A stretch of 42,698 nucleotides of DNA, from positions 1 through 42,698 of the forward strand of contig OUQQ01000108.1 in assembly GCA_900404475.1 (NCBI GenBank), given 5' to 3'. This DNA comes from Spongospora subterranea (lineage: Eukaryota > Endomyxa > Phytomyxea > Plasmodiophorida > Plasmodiophoridae). Below the pieces are notes generated by a model. That model did no database searches and was not told the origin of the DNA. It saw nothing but the letters and a program-made list of their open reading frames with translations. Made by a program: the position numbers and the translations under genes. Below, piece by piece: positions 1 through 11,622 of this stretch; positions within the stretch are counted from its first letter, which is position 1; each line of letters begins with the position of its first letter.

Positions 1-174
1 CCCCTCTGGACAGCGGATCTAGCAAAAATCAGTTGCGACCTGGCATCGTCCATCTTATGGGTGAGTTTGCCGCAATTGAATCCTCGTTGTTGGGCAAAAC
101 GCCGGTTATACTGATACGACATGGATTGAAAAACTATGCAAATCGAAAAGAAGGTTTCATACCTTGCAACGACG

Positions 175-531
175 TTATCGCCATGTTGAGCTGCTTAATT
201 CCAAAATCATCCGGTTCTCATTCAAACTTTGACGGCAACGGGGGCAGGTTTTAGGAATGTGTTTTGTTAGGCATATGCCGCCGGGCTGATTGCACGGCCC
301 GCTCATCCTATTCTTGCAAATGTTGCAGAATGACTGGGCGAAAGATGGACCTGTCTTCCTATTGTTGTCAAGCCATCTCTGGCCAGGTCCGTCGCCAACT
401 GACTTTCTCTTAGGTCTTCCCTGAGCAACAGGGCCGTAAATGTTTTGCCCATCGATTTGCCGATAACAATAAATCCGAACCCCATCCATTAAATCCAAAT
501 CCGGTAATATTTGCATCCCCAGACCGTTCAA
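175..531 (-). other. Cysteine-rich open frame, possibly a transposon fragment
   Basis: A 118-residue open frame carries two CxxC pairs with further Cys and His residues between them (CNICKNR ... CPRC), which suggests a small zinc-binding module. A basic stretch, GRPKRK, precedes it. No splice-consistent partner exons or family signature were recognised. It lies beside a retroelement relic and may be part of mobile DNA. The rest of positions 1-1045 shows no gene I can support. Confidence 0.22.
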
Positions 532-1927
532 CTGCTATCAGTTTGCTTCAATGGCGTCATCAGACTTTGAACCTTCTCGAAGGCCAGAAACGAACAAGGT
601 TAGCAAAGGCCTTTTTGTATCCTTGAACAAGGAGCGTTGGCCGCGTTTTGGAGATATCGAATTCGCATCTCTTCAGTGATGGCAACACAACAACGGTATT
701 CGGTCACGCCGTTTCGCTTCAAGCTCGAAGAGCGCCTGGGCCGACACCGTTCATTGGCATGCTTTTCCCCAATTTCATCGAAGAAGAGAGTTCGTGCACT
801 ATCATGAGCTGATGGTTAACCTCGCGCATGAGATTGACAGAACCAGAAGTATCACGAAAAGGCCCCTAGGTTTCTATTTGCTAAGCCAGCAACGTCAAGT
901 ATTCACGATCAAGGAGGAATGCAAATGAGCCCCAGCCATCCACGCCCTCACACTTAACATAGCGCTAGGTCAACACGATTTCCCACAAGCCGGTCTTTCC
1001 AGCATCCCTGCTTTCAACGACCGGTTTCTGCAGAACTATCGCTCCATGTCATCACATCGCCACGCGGGTGCCCGCACCTCGCAGGGAGAACAACCGGCGT
1101 CGTCGGCCAGGCCTTTGCCTACATTGCGACGAACCGGGACATGTTGTACAACAGCCCGTAATAGTTTGCCACGACGACCCCTTCCAATGCCCCGATCATT
1201 TATTCACCGTCTCAAGGTTATTCCTGTTCCCGCGATGCCTGATCATTCCATATCTACGGTTGCCTTCCATAGCTCGGCAATCATCAAACGATATTGCCCT
1301 TCGTGCTCTGGCGCCTGGCCACATTCCGTTCCCATTACTATGGCGCGATCGGAACTTCGCCCATGCCCAACTCAATTCCATTAGAAGTCCTCACTGAACC
1401 AATCCAACTCTCCGTTGTCGATGGGCGACGCTTTCGGCCAGTGACCCACAAAACTCATTTCCTCGAGATTTCAGTAGTGGATATATCCGATTCAACGCCA
1501 AAATCTTCCCCATGGACCGTCCCGCCCTATACGATCGTTGCGTTCTTGAGGCAAGCGAACCCTTCATCGACTTGGAAACCCCTCACAATCCAAGCACGAC
1601 CACCCAGATCGCCTTGGCAGCTCGTCAACCGGGGCCACTTGAGGGGTCGCCTGGTAAGGGGCTTCGATGAAACCAGAGCTACTTCACGATGCGGTCCATC
1701 TTCCTGTCCATTGCGCCGAATTTGCGGACGTCATTCCAAAAAACCTGCAGAGACACTTCCACCGCATCGCCCGGGAGTTGACTGTGCTATCAATATCGGG
1801 GAAGATGTTGGCAATCTCACACACCTTGCTATTCCACATCAGCGATAAACGGATACTGTACCTCAATCAGACGCCCCGACAACTTACACAACTTACAGCA
1901 AGGCGTCGTTAGGAACAAACAAAGGTG

Positions 1928-1957
1928 GAACACACACACTGCGATTGTGTGTGTGTG
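1928..1957. repeat. Short CA/TG hairpin
   Basis: A CA-dinucleotide run is followed, after a few bases, by a TG-dinucleotide run, giving a self-complementary stem. It sits in the decayed retroelement just before the RT start and probably arose by microsatellite slippage. Confidence 0.5.
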
Positions 1958-2099
1958 CGGTTGACTACCGGGATTTGAATAACATCAGCAAAGGGGAACC
2001 GTATCCACTTCTCCCTGATCGACGACATACTACAACTGTCGAAGGCCAACAAATGCTACACCGAAGTCGATTTACGCGGCGCTTATCTCGTCAGAGTCC

Positions 2100-2340
2100 A
2101 CCAAGGCGATGACCGGAAAACGGCCCTCAACTGCAAATACGGTCATCTTGATGACCAAGTGATGCCATTCCATATCAAGAACGCACCCGCATCGATCCAA
2201 CAACAAAAGCAAATGATTGAACATCTGATTCATTGGTCGTTGAATCTGTGCGGGTGCGTTTTCGAGTCCGAAAGGCATCAGATGGTGTTCAGAACGACCG
2301 TATTTGCGGTTGAGGGCCGTCTTTGTTTCATCGCCTTGGC
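2100..2340. repeat. Inverted duplication (palindrome) of an RT fragment
   Basis: The left arm, about 2100-2220, encodes a piece of Ty3/gypsy RT on the plus strand. The right arm, about 2225-2340, encodes the same piece on the minus strand. Both arms contain a KTALN-KYG stretch followed by MPF and NAP blocks. They meet with almost no spacer at position 2222. The arms differ at many positions, so they either diverged after duplication or come from two sister copies. A transcript across the region would fold into a hairpin of about 115 bp. Confidence 0.8.
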
Positions 2341-2345
2341 GGATA

Positions 2346-4015
2346 CAGTACCTTTCCGACCGCTGGTATTTGCACAAGTTGACGTGGTTTGGACAATGAC
2401 GAAACGGCCAATGAAATCCGGGAAAATGCCGTTTTTACGTCAGATAGGAACCCATTGAAACCAACTGGCGCCAACAAACAATTGCCTCATTCACACTTTT
2501 TCGCATCGGCCTCCGACTCAGTCTGATGCTGTTCCTGCTTGGTTTTGCTCAAAGTTCCCCAAAACTGCTTTAACGGCTCTTGGCATCTTCATGTGTTTAC
2601 CAGAACCGCTCTTTCGATTTACAATTACTTTGATTACAGTTATGTTGCCATGGCTTTAGAGCCTTAACGTTTGTTGTTGTCCTGCAACCAAATAGTTCCT
2701 CGTAGTCGGTGACAAAGGCGATGTTTTGGGGGCATTCAAGGAATGTCCTATGGCTAAACACTCAATTGCGACCCATCACCGAAACATTCTGCTCGAACAT
2801 ACAGCGACTCCAGAGGCCTCGGGGACATCCGAGAACCCACAGAGCGAGGGGAATCCGGATTCAAGGGGGCGAAATGTGTTGCCATCGTCGTCTGTACAAC
2901 TGCCTAAGACGGTGCCACTCCATCTTCAAACCATATGTTCGTTTGGCCAGCAACATTGTATTGTCGTTGATCATGGCCCGACCCATCCGACATGTTTCCC
3001 AGAAGTGTTCGATTTACTAATCTTACAAGAATCGGAATCCATTGTTTCTGTTAGGGTTTGTAGGGCTTTGCGTTTCGAAGCAAAAACTATGTTTTATATC
3101 TTCGCAATCAAGAATATGCAAAAAACTGCCACGACGACCTTATCCTCTATCTGCTGCTTTTATCGCTCAACCACGATTTTTCGCATTAGTTTCCTCGTTA
3201 TCCTTGTTGTGGGTCATTGGCCTGTTTCGTGAAATCAACGAGTTGGTTTGTTTTTGGGCAAACCGGATATGAGCTGCGTCAGGCTGCTGAAAAACGAGTT
3301 CTGATGTCAATATCGTTCATGACGTCGTGCTGGGAACGGTGGTGGGCGCCCCATGAGGAATTGTTTTGAACAGCGGTGACGCGCTTCAAGGGTCTGTAAA
3401 TCGTCTGGACTGGTGTTCCTGGCCAAGGTTGGTGTGGTCAAAAGGTGACCTGAAGTGCTTCTGTTTTCGTAAAAAGAAAATGTCTTTCCCTCTCCTAAGT
3501 TCTACCTGTCGTGTCGGCCAACGCTTCTCGAGGCGATTCGGGGCGGAAAGTCTTATCGGAGCCACTCCAAAACTGGATTACATCGGAATGGCTCAAGTCA
3601 ACTAGAGCACGACCTATGAAATTCATCCGTCAACGATATCCTGACGAAGATCATCAAGGTTGATCATGGGAAATCGGGGCGGACGTATCGGTAGAAACCA
3701 TCAATACCCTTCACGATCGCGACGATAGTTGATTTTCTGTAGGTCAAGGTCCAGTAGAAGGGACGATCTAGATTGTAAAATACTGTGGAGCCGCCATATG
3801 GGCCCAATGTTCGCACCATTGAAATACAACATTGGCAAAACGCAAAACCTTGTCAATTTGTAATTTTATAGAGAAATAAAGCCCAAAGGACAATAATGTC
3901 CCATTGACACTTGTTCAACGATCAACAATATCGTACTAGTGGAGCGTACCCCACCTATAACGGGTGGACAACATCGTCGGCGCGAGCGGGGGTTGATCTG
4001 CTGTCGCCTGAGAGG
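2346..4015. other. Stretch without a supported gene
   Basis: Several overlapping open frames occur, the longest being 168 codons at 2726-3232 on the plus strand. None has splice continuity, a recognisable motif or an obvious partner exon. Given the neighbouring relic, decayed mobile DNA is likely. The last few hundred bases should contain the promoter and 5' UTR of the ceramidase gene, but no clear promoter motif was seen. Confidence 0.4.
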
Positions 4016-5230
4016 ATGGCCGCTGTTGGAAACGCAGCCACGACGATCTTCACGCGAGGAAGTTCTGAGATCGATTGGTGTGAGGAAAACTACCAATATA
4101 ACGAGTAATTTCGTCATGAACAACCTCATTGTTTGGTTCTCACTGGATACTCCTCTGACGACTTTCGATCTGGTTGTTTTCTTTGTCGTGTTCAGATATA
4201 TCGCCGAATACTATAACACCATCTCCAACAGCACACTCGTGTTCATCCCGTTGATCATGATCTACCTATCGAGGCCGTTCAGCCAGTACGTCAATCCGGA
4301 CATCAATATCGTACGAATTTCGCTCCATAAGTCAGATTGTTGAGCTTGACTCGCCGGCGTGGTCAGATCTGGGTTCTGCTGGCCCTCGTCGGTGTCGGAT
4401 CGGGCTATTTCCATGCGACGCTTAGCTATACCGGTATTCATCTTCCTCAGCAACGGATCCGGTCCGCTCTGAATCGTCGAAAATCAGGGCAATTGATCGA
4501 CGAGGTATCGATTCTGTGGGTTCTGGCCTCATGTTTGCCATTGCTCATACCTCGCTCGGCGCTCGACAATCGCGTCTTCGCCAACTCCCGTCTTCGGCTC
4601 AAGATCGCAGTTCTGATCGCCACACTCGCCTCCTCTGCCCTGCTGTTCGCCGCCCCGAAAATCAACGCGTTCGTTCTCATGCTTGGCGCCATTCCCGCTC
4701 TGGTATTGGCCACTCGTGTTGGCAAGTTTCCGTTACTGACTCACTCTGGTGTGTGCCCAGGCGCGTTTGTTCGACCTGGTCATCTCCACACATTACTGGA
4801 GAGCCGTTCGACTGATATTCATCTCCGTCTTCCTGTACTTTGCGATCGGCATTCTCTACGTTCTGAGCGATTGACCTGGAATTGATATAGGTGGCTTCTG
4901 GCCATCACCTGCTGGATCAACGACCGATTTTTCTGCAAAATTTGGACCAACGCTTCCGGAATCCCATACCCGCAATTCCATGCGTTTTGGCATTTCTTGA
5001 TTTCAGTGGCTTCATATTCAGCCGTCATCGTTGGAGGTAAGGGGCCAGCACGGCCGAACCACCATGGTTCGTTGTTCTGACGCGCCGCAGCGTATTTCGT
5101 GGCCGCCAAAGAACGGCCGGAACTGCACCCGCGACTGAGGTATTGGCCAATCGATCGCCTGGAGTTCGGCATTGTGTATATCGGGTTCAGCGCCAGCGAC
5201 CCAATCACGACGATGCGCAAGAACGACTGA
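4016..5230 (+). CDS. ACER: Alkaline ceramidase (ACER/YPC1 family), 7 exons
   Basis: This membrane enzyme hydrolyses ceramide to sphingosine and a fatty acid in the ER or Golgi. Exons are 4016-4104, 4196-4310, 4367-4433, 4488-4717, 4761-4834, 4891-5036 and 5091-5230, giving 286 residues, near the family's usual 260-280. The family start IDWCEENY is followed by IAEYYNTISN. The metal-site residues fit those known for human ACER3: the Ser and His of GSGYFHATLSY, the Asp of QLIDE, and the two His of FHAFWH near the C-terminus. Several hydrophobic membrane segments are visible. Exon 5 appears to run into a stop, but a donor at 4835 restores the family sequence (FLWLLAITCWI). The start is the first ATG in frame before the DWCEEN block. 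Transcription converges with the next gene. Confidence 0.92.
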
Positions 5231-5699
5231 ACATCGAACACGATTCCGTTCCTGTGTTCCTTTCATGTTTGTCAATGTCAAATTCGCAAAATTCTCTTCC
5301 CCGTAATGACATACACAGTGTCAAAGCACCAACAAATTCTCGATAAACCCGAAGCGTCAGGAAAGGATTTGATTCGAACAACAGTGTTTCGTTGAACAAG
5401 GAATTTATGATCCGATGTTTTCGTGTAGAATCAGGAATTGATATGAAACACAACGTGCGAAATCACGCCGTTCCGAGTAATCGGTGAGACACATCGTGTG
5501 AATATTTTCTGAAACCCACTTGTGTGAAATCAATGGGACGATCTTTGGTCCGTTGTGTCTATTCAAAAATCGCAGAGTGGAGATCGACTGACAATGGTCA
5601 AGCACACTGGTTGGGAATATTGAAATATATATGGGCGATCCTGTCTGGGAAAGAGTTTATGCATTGGATTGAGCACGAGCTTGGTGGCGTAGCGCAAGG
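5231..5699. other. Convergent intergenic region
   Basis: This stretch separates the 3' ends of the ceramidase and PP2C genes. No open frame here has support, and no tRNA or other RNA gene was recognised. It should hold both polyadenylation regions. Confidence 0.5.
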
Positions 5700-7151
5700 T
5701 TATAAGAACACGACAACGCAACTGATATCGTCGGTGGCATCCTCTTCCTGGTTCCACCGTTTGGTACTCTCGCGCGTCAGAGCCTGGCAAGCAGCGTCCG
5801 GCGTCGCACACCTGCGAACAATGTCGACCGCGTCCTGAACGGCACACACACACACAAACAATCAATTTTCCCTGGCGTCGAATCGGCCGACACTTATTCC
5901 GACTTGATTCGAGATGAACTCCCAGACGCCATCCGACGCTATGATCAGGTACTTGTCCAAAGCGGTTCGGAGGGTTCTGTCGATCTGAACAACATCCGAA
6001 CAATCAAATCACGCGACACGCAACGGACCACGTTGGCGAACCTCGGGTTCGTAGGTGACGCCGATCGGTCTGGCGATGAAATCGCCAAACGATCGGGACA
6101 TGGCCAAACCGGGCAGATCCACGTCCGGAAGCCAAACGCGGGGAGGGCCGACGGCTTCCCCCTTTTGCCCACGACATGGCGTAACTCGACCGTGAAGCCT
6201 GAGGATGCTATGGCCAGGGCGGAGCATGAGCCCAACGTATGCTTCGATCGCCGGTCAATCATCGCCCTACCGCTCCTTCTCGTCGGGACGATCGGGTTTG
6301 TGGTCGGTGGACAGCGGGATGGCGATGATCTTGCCGTCCGTGGTCGCGCGTCCCAAAATCGCCCGCGAATCCCCGGCGTTGGCCGTGAATATCAACGCAC
6401 AGTTCACATAGCAGACGACGGCGGTCGTCCCCGACGACGACGAATTGATCCTCCTGTTGGCCTCCAGCGCATCCGACTGAACCAATCCAGACAGAATCAA
6501 AGGTTTGGCCTCCCGCGACGATCGCGTCGAAAACAGAACCAAAAAACTCAGACGTACCATTCTGCGGAATCCCTGCTTGATGGCTTCCTCCTCATCGCCA
6601 TCGCCGGTGGCCACAGGAAGCAGATACTGGGGCAGCGTTTGGGCAACGAACTCGCTCACTTCATGTCCTGACAATCCATGGCCATCGAACCTGAATCCCG
6701 ATCATGGGGTCGGCTCGTCGGCAAACGGGCCCAAAAAAACAAACAAAACACACTCACACTCCGAACAGCGCATGGGCGACGTCGCCGAAGTCCTTGATCT
6801 TGATGACCCGGTCCTGGTTGACCTTGCGTGGATTGTAGGCGACGTATCCGGTTTGGGTGGCGCTGGCGAACGTTCGGTACGGTCTCTGAACGGGGAATCA
6901 ATCGTATCAGAGTTCTGGCAACACAATAGGTGTGTCCAACCGTGTAAGGTCGATTCATATACATTGTCGTTGGGAGCCGCCGACGATGATGACAATGACA
7001 GCTCGGCTTCCTGCTCGCATCCGTCCTGTTGTTTCGCTCGAGACGTCGGTGACGATTCCTTCGACTGCCCGTCGCCCAGTTCCGTCGTCGCCGCTGGGAC
7101 CTTCGTCTTCCGGCTCATCGACACCGGCCAGAACGGGAACTTGCTCGACAT
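5700..7151 (-). CDS. PP2C-family serine/threonine protein phosphatase (PPM), 7 exons
   Basis: This is a metal-dependent phosphatase of 345 residues. Exons in coding order are 7151-6963, 6885-6758, 6690-6558, 6476-6271, 6207-6042, 5984-5904 and 5834-5700. The PPM metal ligands are in place: VNQDR near residue 80, FGVFDGHG across an exon junction near residue 105, ASDGVWEF, and [10 protein letters not shown] at the C-terminus. [24 protein letters not shown] and [11 protein letters not shown] are further family motifs, of the type common in plant and protist PP2Cs. The first 60 residues are Ser- and Glu-rich and probably disordered. No transmembrane segment is seen. The last intron contains a short CA/TG repeat. 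The specific substrate cannot be inferred. Confidence 0.94.
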
Positions 7152-7667
7152 CGCGCCGTCACCAAAACCCGGACGAGCTGGTGATTCCCCGATAACTCGT
7201 GAACGGCGCCGTCAAACCGGATCAAAATCGGGGGGCGGATTGTGAGTACAGAAGTTAGTTTGGGACTCCGGTCGGGTTTTACCGATCGATCGACCGGGAA
7301 CTTGAAAACAAAAACACCAAAAAACAGACAGTCCCAGATCGATTGTCGTTTTGGGAAAACAAGAGGGGAACTGGTCGGCGATAGCCAGAGAGAGGCAAAA
7401 AAAATGGTGGAAAATTGGTGTGAGTCGGATGGCGCTATGCGGTTTGCGCCAGAAGTGCCCTGCGATGGGGGCGTTTCGCGTCGCGATTTTAAGGGTCAAA
7501 GCTGTGAACGTGGGGGCATCATCAATACACAGATGGCGATGGCCATAATGATCCCATTTCGGTGAATAAACAATGGGAAAACGATTTCAACGATGGAATG
7601 GTGATGGGTGATTCTCGACGCTAGAAGTCGTTGGGCGATGTATGAATATATGTTAATGGGCGCGTTC
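7152..7667. other. Intergenic region upstream of the PP2C gene
   Basis: This stretch lies between the 3' end of the prefoldin gene and the start of the PP2C gene, which run in the same direction. Open frames here are short and lack motifs. It should contain the PP2C promoter, but no clear TATA box or other element stands out. Confidence 0.45.
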
Positions 7668-8199
7668 TCAGGCCTTTTGCGATTGGGGTGCACCGCCCTG
7701 TTGGGAGGCGCTGAAGATCTCCTGGATCTTCATCATCCTGTTCTTGGCGTTCTCCATCTCGGTCTGGTGCGAAAGGATCTCGCCGTCGACTTGTGCGACC
7801 TGCTTTCCCATGAATTCGATTCGTTTGTTGACGTTGGATTTGGCCTCTGACAGATCCTGCCAGGCAAAACCCAGGTTCAGCGCTCCCTTTCCCAAACCAC
7901 GAATCTGGCGATAGTTTTACCTGTTTCGCCAAAATGGGCCCGAACATTTTATATACATTGCCGTCGCTTTCGCTTTTGATCAAATTTAATCTGTGCAAAA
8001 ATTTAGGAACATCGTTCCGAACAATAAAATCAAGAGCTATAGCGGAGTACTCGTTCGCCACGTCTGTCGATTCTTGAATTTGCGCCATGAATCTTGCTTT
8101 TGTCTGGGCCAAAGTCTGCAGCTTTTGCGCATGGGTCTGCAGGGTGGTGTATTCGGCCTGGTACTTCTTCTGAAATTCGTTCAACGCAGCCTGGTCCAT
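7668..8199 (-). CDS. PFDN6: Prefoldin subunit 6 (beta-type), 3 exons
   Basis: This is a beta-type subunit of the cytosolic prefoldin hexamer, which passes unfolded actin and tubulin to the CCT chaperonin. Exons in coding order are 8199-8051, 7990-7921 and 7856-7668, giving 135 residues against about 129 in humans. An N-terminal helix (FQKKYQAEYTTLQTHAQK) leads to the NVYKMFGPILAKQ hairpin that is diagnostic of subunit 6. A second long helix ends in a short Gln- and Ala-rich tail. Splicing GA at 8051 to A at 7990 gives ANELNLIKSESDG, matching the family. The whole protein reads as a coiled coil with a beta hairpin. An upstream in-frame extension exists, but the chosen ATG fits the family length. 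Confidence 0.9.
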
Positions 8200-9478
8200 G
8201 TTTGGACCCGATTCCTGGCGATATCGGGCGGTGTCGGTTCGCAGGTTGTCGGTGCGCGGCAATTGTCCACCCCGAACATGACCAACACTCTCGGCGCAAA
8301 CCCAGTCAGACTCTAGCCGCGCAGTCGCAGCCCTTCACATAAGTCGGGGTTCGCGAGTCGAATTTGTCGGTCGCTCTTTAGGTAGCGGGACCTCTTCCGC
8401 TCACGTCCCGTGGGATAAGTTGCGTCACGTGGCGCAATCCTGGACGAGTTAAGATCAGGACCGAAATAATTGATGGGGTCATGCGTTGATTGAGAACGAT
8501 CTTACGTCTTAGTAAAATGACGGTACTCGTCTGCTTTCAAGTCCAAAGCGACCGCGACTGATGGACTCTTTCGTCAATCAAATTCGATCTCACAAACTCA
8601 TCTGCTTTTGTTCGAGTGAGGTCTCGGTAAAGCACATTGCGAGCGTCTTTGTACGCATCGGACGCTGCCTCAGCCTTGGCATCCGCCTGTTTGTACAGAT
8701 CTTTTCAAAGCAACATTGTCAAATGAAAGTATACCTCAATCAATCAAGTGTGATTCGATTTAGATCGAATAGAGTGTCTGTCAAGCACTCTCCACTGCAG
8801 CTAGCCATCGCTAATCTATTCTGACTAAGATATGGATAGCTAAACCCTGATGGTGTCCAACTTTATAAAGACCAATCACAGGATTTATCTATCCGTCAGA
8901 TCATATTAGCGATAGCGAACGCACGTAAGCCGACCTAAACCGAATCACACAGATTTGGCAATGTCGTCTTTGAAGATTTGTACAAACAGGCTACAGTATG
9001 CTTACCAAGACGCTCGCAATGCGGGAATCAGCGCGCCAGAACTAACGAATCTGCGCGAAAACCGCGTCCGCGATGTCGCTGTTGCTGCCGTGACTTAGCC
9101 GAGGGTAGTTACCCTGCCCTGCCGCAGGTATTGGACGTTCGCCGATTCGCACATGATCTTTCAATGACTCGAATTGCTTTTGTTGCGGATCATGTCGTTT
9201 TTCTATCGCCACGGTGGTCTATTGACCCATTCATCTCCTGATGAAGCTCCGTAGGAAACAGCTCCCACATACTCAAATTTGCAATTATGGAAGCCATATA
9301 AGAAAATTGTAGTCAATAATCGAAGCATTCCTACATTTTGGTGTTTTCTGAACACGTTTACGGGTCGTTTTTCACAGAACAGTGAGAGGTACTGACGTGA
9401 GGTGGTTTGAGTCCAAAACCCCACGGGTGTGTATCTGGGAAAGTCCATCTTGGCCGTTCAGGGACTTTGCATGAACTA
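8200..9478. other. Gene-poor stretch
   Basis: No open frame here shows family motifs or splice continuity. The segment next to the prefoldin start presumably carries its promoter. The rest reads as unconstrained sequence. Confidence 0.4.
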
Positions 9479-10179
9479 CCAAGTTTCTATGGATCGTCGT
9501 GACGAGAGAGTCCAGTCGCCTGACCCCGTTCTTGATTCTACAGTAACGCCAGAGAAAACCAGCACCGGCCGTTCGATTACGTCGTCGCGTCGGCGTCCAC
9601 TAAAAAGATGCAGTTTCGAAAATGGAGTTCCCTCTCCAGCATACCCCCCAAAGTACCCTCCCGAAGAATCAAACGAAGGATATTGCTACTGTTTTGGCCG
9701 AAATGCAAGTAAATCAACTTGAGTTTGACCGCCAGAAATTGGAGAGAAAAATGGCTTTACAGGAAAAACTGCCGCGAGAAGCAATAAATTGTGAGGTCTG
9801 CCTGCTTGAGACTGGCCACCATGTTGGCTTTGGTAGCCAGTGTTGCTAAAAGTGTTTGATCTTCCCGCTTCTGGGCTTCGATCGCGGCCAGTTTTTCCTG
9901 TAAAGTCATTTCTCTCTCCAGTTCCTGGCGGTCAAACTCAAGTTGATATACTTGATTTTCGGCCAAAACAGTAGCAATATCCTTTTTTTGATTCTTCGGG
10001 AGCGTACTTTGGGGGTATGCTGGAGACGGAACTCCATTTTCGAACTACATCTTTTCAATGAACGCCGACGCGACGACGTAATCGAACGGCCGGTGCTGGT
10101 TTTCACTGGCGTTACTGTACAATCAAGAACGGGTTCAGGCGACTGGACTCTCTCGTCACGACGATCCATAGAAACTTGG
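9479..10179. repeat. Long inverted repeat made of two opposed retroelement gag-like fragments
   Basis: The left arm (about 9479-9774) and right arm (about 9882-10179) are reverse complements over nearly 300 bp, with a spacer of about 107 bp. Both encode the same N-terminal segment: MDRRDERVQSP, then TSTGRSITSSRRR, and a charged helix LEFDRQ-LERxM-LQEKL. The helix is typical of a coiled coil in a retroelement gag protein, though that identity is an inference. The spacer continues the right-hand copy on the minus strand (AAIEAQKREDQTLLATLA). Substitutions and small indels separate the arms, so the duplication is not recent. Confidence 0.82.
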
Positions 10180-11555
10180 CTCTCAGAAGCATTGTTCAGC
10201 GAGTGGGGATCGTCAATATCTTCCTCTTCAGCGTCATAAAATTTTTCGGATTCGATATCACTCTCTGACGAAAGAGTTTGGCCAACGCTTGAGATCGTGT
10301 TAACAACTGGCTACTTACGCCTGGAACATTTCCTAATTCAACAACAGCGGATGGTGCAATATTCTGCCGGTGACCAAATAATGCGTCCTTTAGCGAGTAA
10401 AAAGGACATTGCGCCTCGAGCTTATCCTCAATTGTGAGGATGTCTTTGGCTCTGTATTTGTCGTCAACGCCCCATCCGGTTTATGACCGTTCTTTTCTGG
10501 TTTTCTTGTACAGTTTCCAGTAACTGTTATATCTGCTCTTAGCGTCCTCACGGGACCAGTGTCGGTCCTTTTGATTAATCATGGAATTGACAAAAGACCT
10601 TGGCTGTGAGCCTTTCGTTTTTTTTGTAACTTCTGGCCAGCAACCATTGCCTTTCCCTGGGCGGCTCCTCCTGTGACAAACAGGAAATTCTCAGGACTTG
10701 CCAAAAACGTCACTATTGCAACGATCTCGGTTTTGCTGGAGCGTTTGCGACTTGCGATCGATGGTGGAGACCTTTCCTGGCATCGTTTTCTCAAATGATA
10801 ATCCAAAATCTGCGCCCAGGGGAAATCCGAATGCCCATCAGCGTGACATAAAACTACCAGCATGAAATCTATATTTAACATTGCGCTGTTGTCGCGATCG
10901 ATCAAATTTCGAGTAAAAATACACATTCGTGGAAGTCCCGGGTCGCGGCCCTGCCCATTTTGAGTCCATTTTGAGCACAATGCCTACAGTACACATCGAA
11001 ATAGGTTTGATACCCCCTAATCTGTTTAGATTGAAATTGGAGTGAATTTAGTACGAAGTGTGTTGATACTGTACCTTTTGGTTATCATATAACACATTTA
11101 GATACAATAACGATTTTGTTATGAATTGTTGGGAATTTGATCAGTTACGAATCGCTGGCAGCGATTCCATGTTCTTGTCACTTCAACAGAGAGTCAACTC
11201 ATCGCCCGAATAGTTTGTACATCAATATCGGCGCTCGACTCTGCAATTCTGCCTCTGTTTACGGTTTGTTGAGTTGATCAAAGAGATTGACACGGTTCCG
11301 GAAAGGGGAACTCAGCCGTTCATTTTCCGTAGAAAGCTCTTCAGGAGTTAGTAAAACGCAAATGGCTTTCGATTTGATTGAAGCGTTCAAACCATCTAAT
11401 CTGTTCGCGACGCCAGTACTCAATAATGCCCAAAACAAAAACTATCGTGAATCCCGCTATCCATCACATAGATTCAGTTATGGGGGATCTGAAAGATATC
11501 ATGGACGTGACCACCGAAATGACTGCCAATGAAAATCTGTTGCTTTTGGTTTTGT
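10180..11555. other. Stretch without a supported gene
   Basis: One minus-strand open frame of 133 codons (10579-10980) includes a segment resembling a Trp-containing helix-turn-helix (FPWAQILDYHLRKR), but no family was recognised and no partner exon was found. Lying between two retroelement palindromes, it may be decayed mobile DNA. Confidence 0.35.
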
Positions 11556-11622
11556 CGGGGCTCTGGTTCGAGATTATTTCAACTTTGAGCGGGGCTCTGG
11601 TTCGAGATTATTTCAACTTTGA
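11556..11622. repeat. Two tandem 33-bp units
   Basis: The unit beginning CGGGGCTCTGGTTCGAGATT occurs at 11556-11588 and again at 11590-11622 with no visible difference. One copy also appears in reverse complement near 12364-12397, as part of a larger inverted repeat. Confidence 0.85.

Larger units (their letters stand above)
1046..2345 (+). mobile_element. Degenerate Ty3/gypsy retrotransposon segment (gag zinc knuckle, protease, start of RT)
   Basis: Fragments appear in the order expected for a Ty3/gypsy element, but in shifting frames with stops. A CCHC-like knuckle (CLHCDEPGH) lies near 1118-1145 and its last cysteine is lost. A retropepsin region follows at about 1370-1600, where EPIQLSVVDGR, AKIFPMDRP and a PFID segment can be read. 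A linker typical of the protease-RT border (LPPHRPGVD) lies near 1765. The RT start, VDYRDLN, is near 1961 and the MPF/NAPA block lies near 2160-2200. No long terminal repeat was found. The element is clearly dead. RNase H and integrase are absent because the relic runs into an inverted copy of itself. Confidence 0.8.

Noticed and set aside
2726..3232. Plus-strand open frame of 168 codons after the first retroelement relic
   Set aside because: I could not align it to integrase or any other pol domain, and it lacks the expected His/Cys or DDE residues.
4835..4890. An apparent premature stop in the ceramidase after FAIGILYVLSD
   Set aside because: Those residues lie within an intron. Splicing at 4835/4890 removes the stop and restores family sequence.
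10579..10980. Minus-strand open frame of 133 codons with a Trp-containing helix-like segment
   Set aside because: The resemblance to a helix-turn-helix domain is weak and there is no second motif or partner exon. It is kept only as a note on the intergenic stretch.
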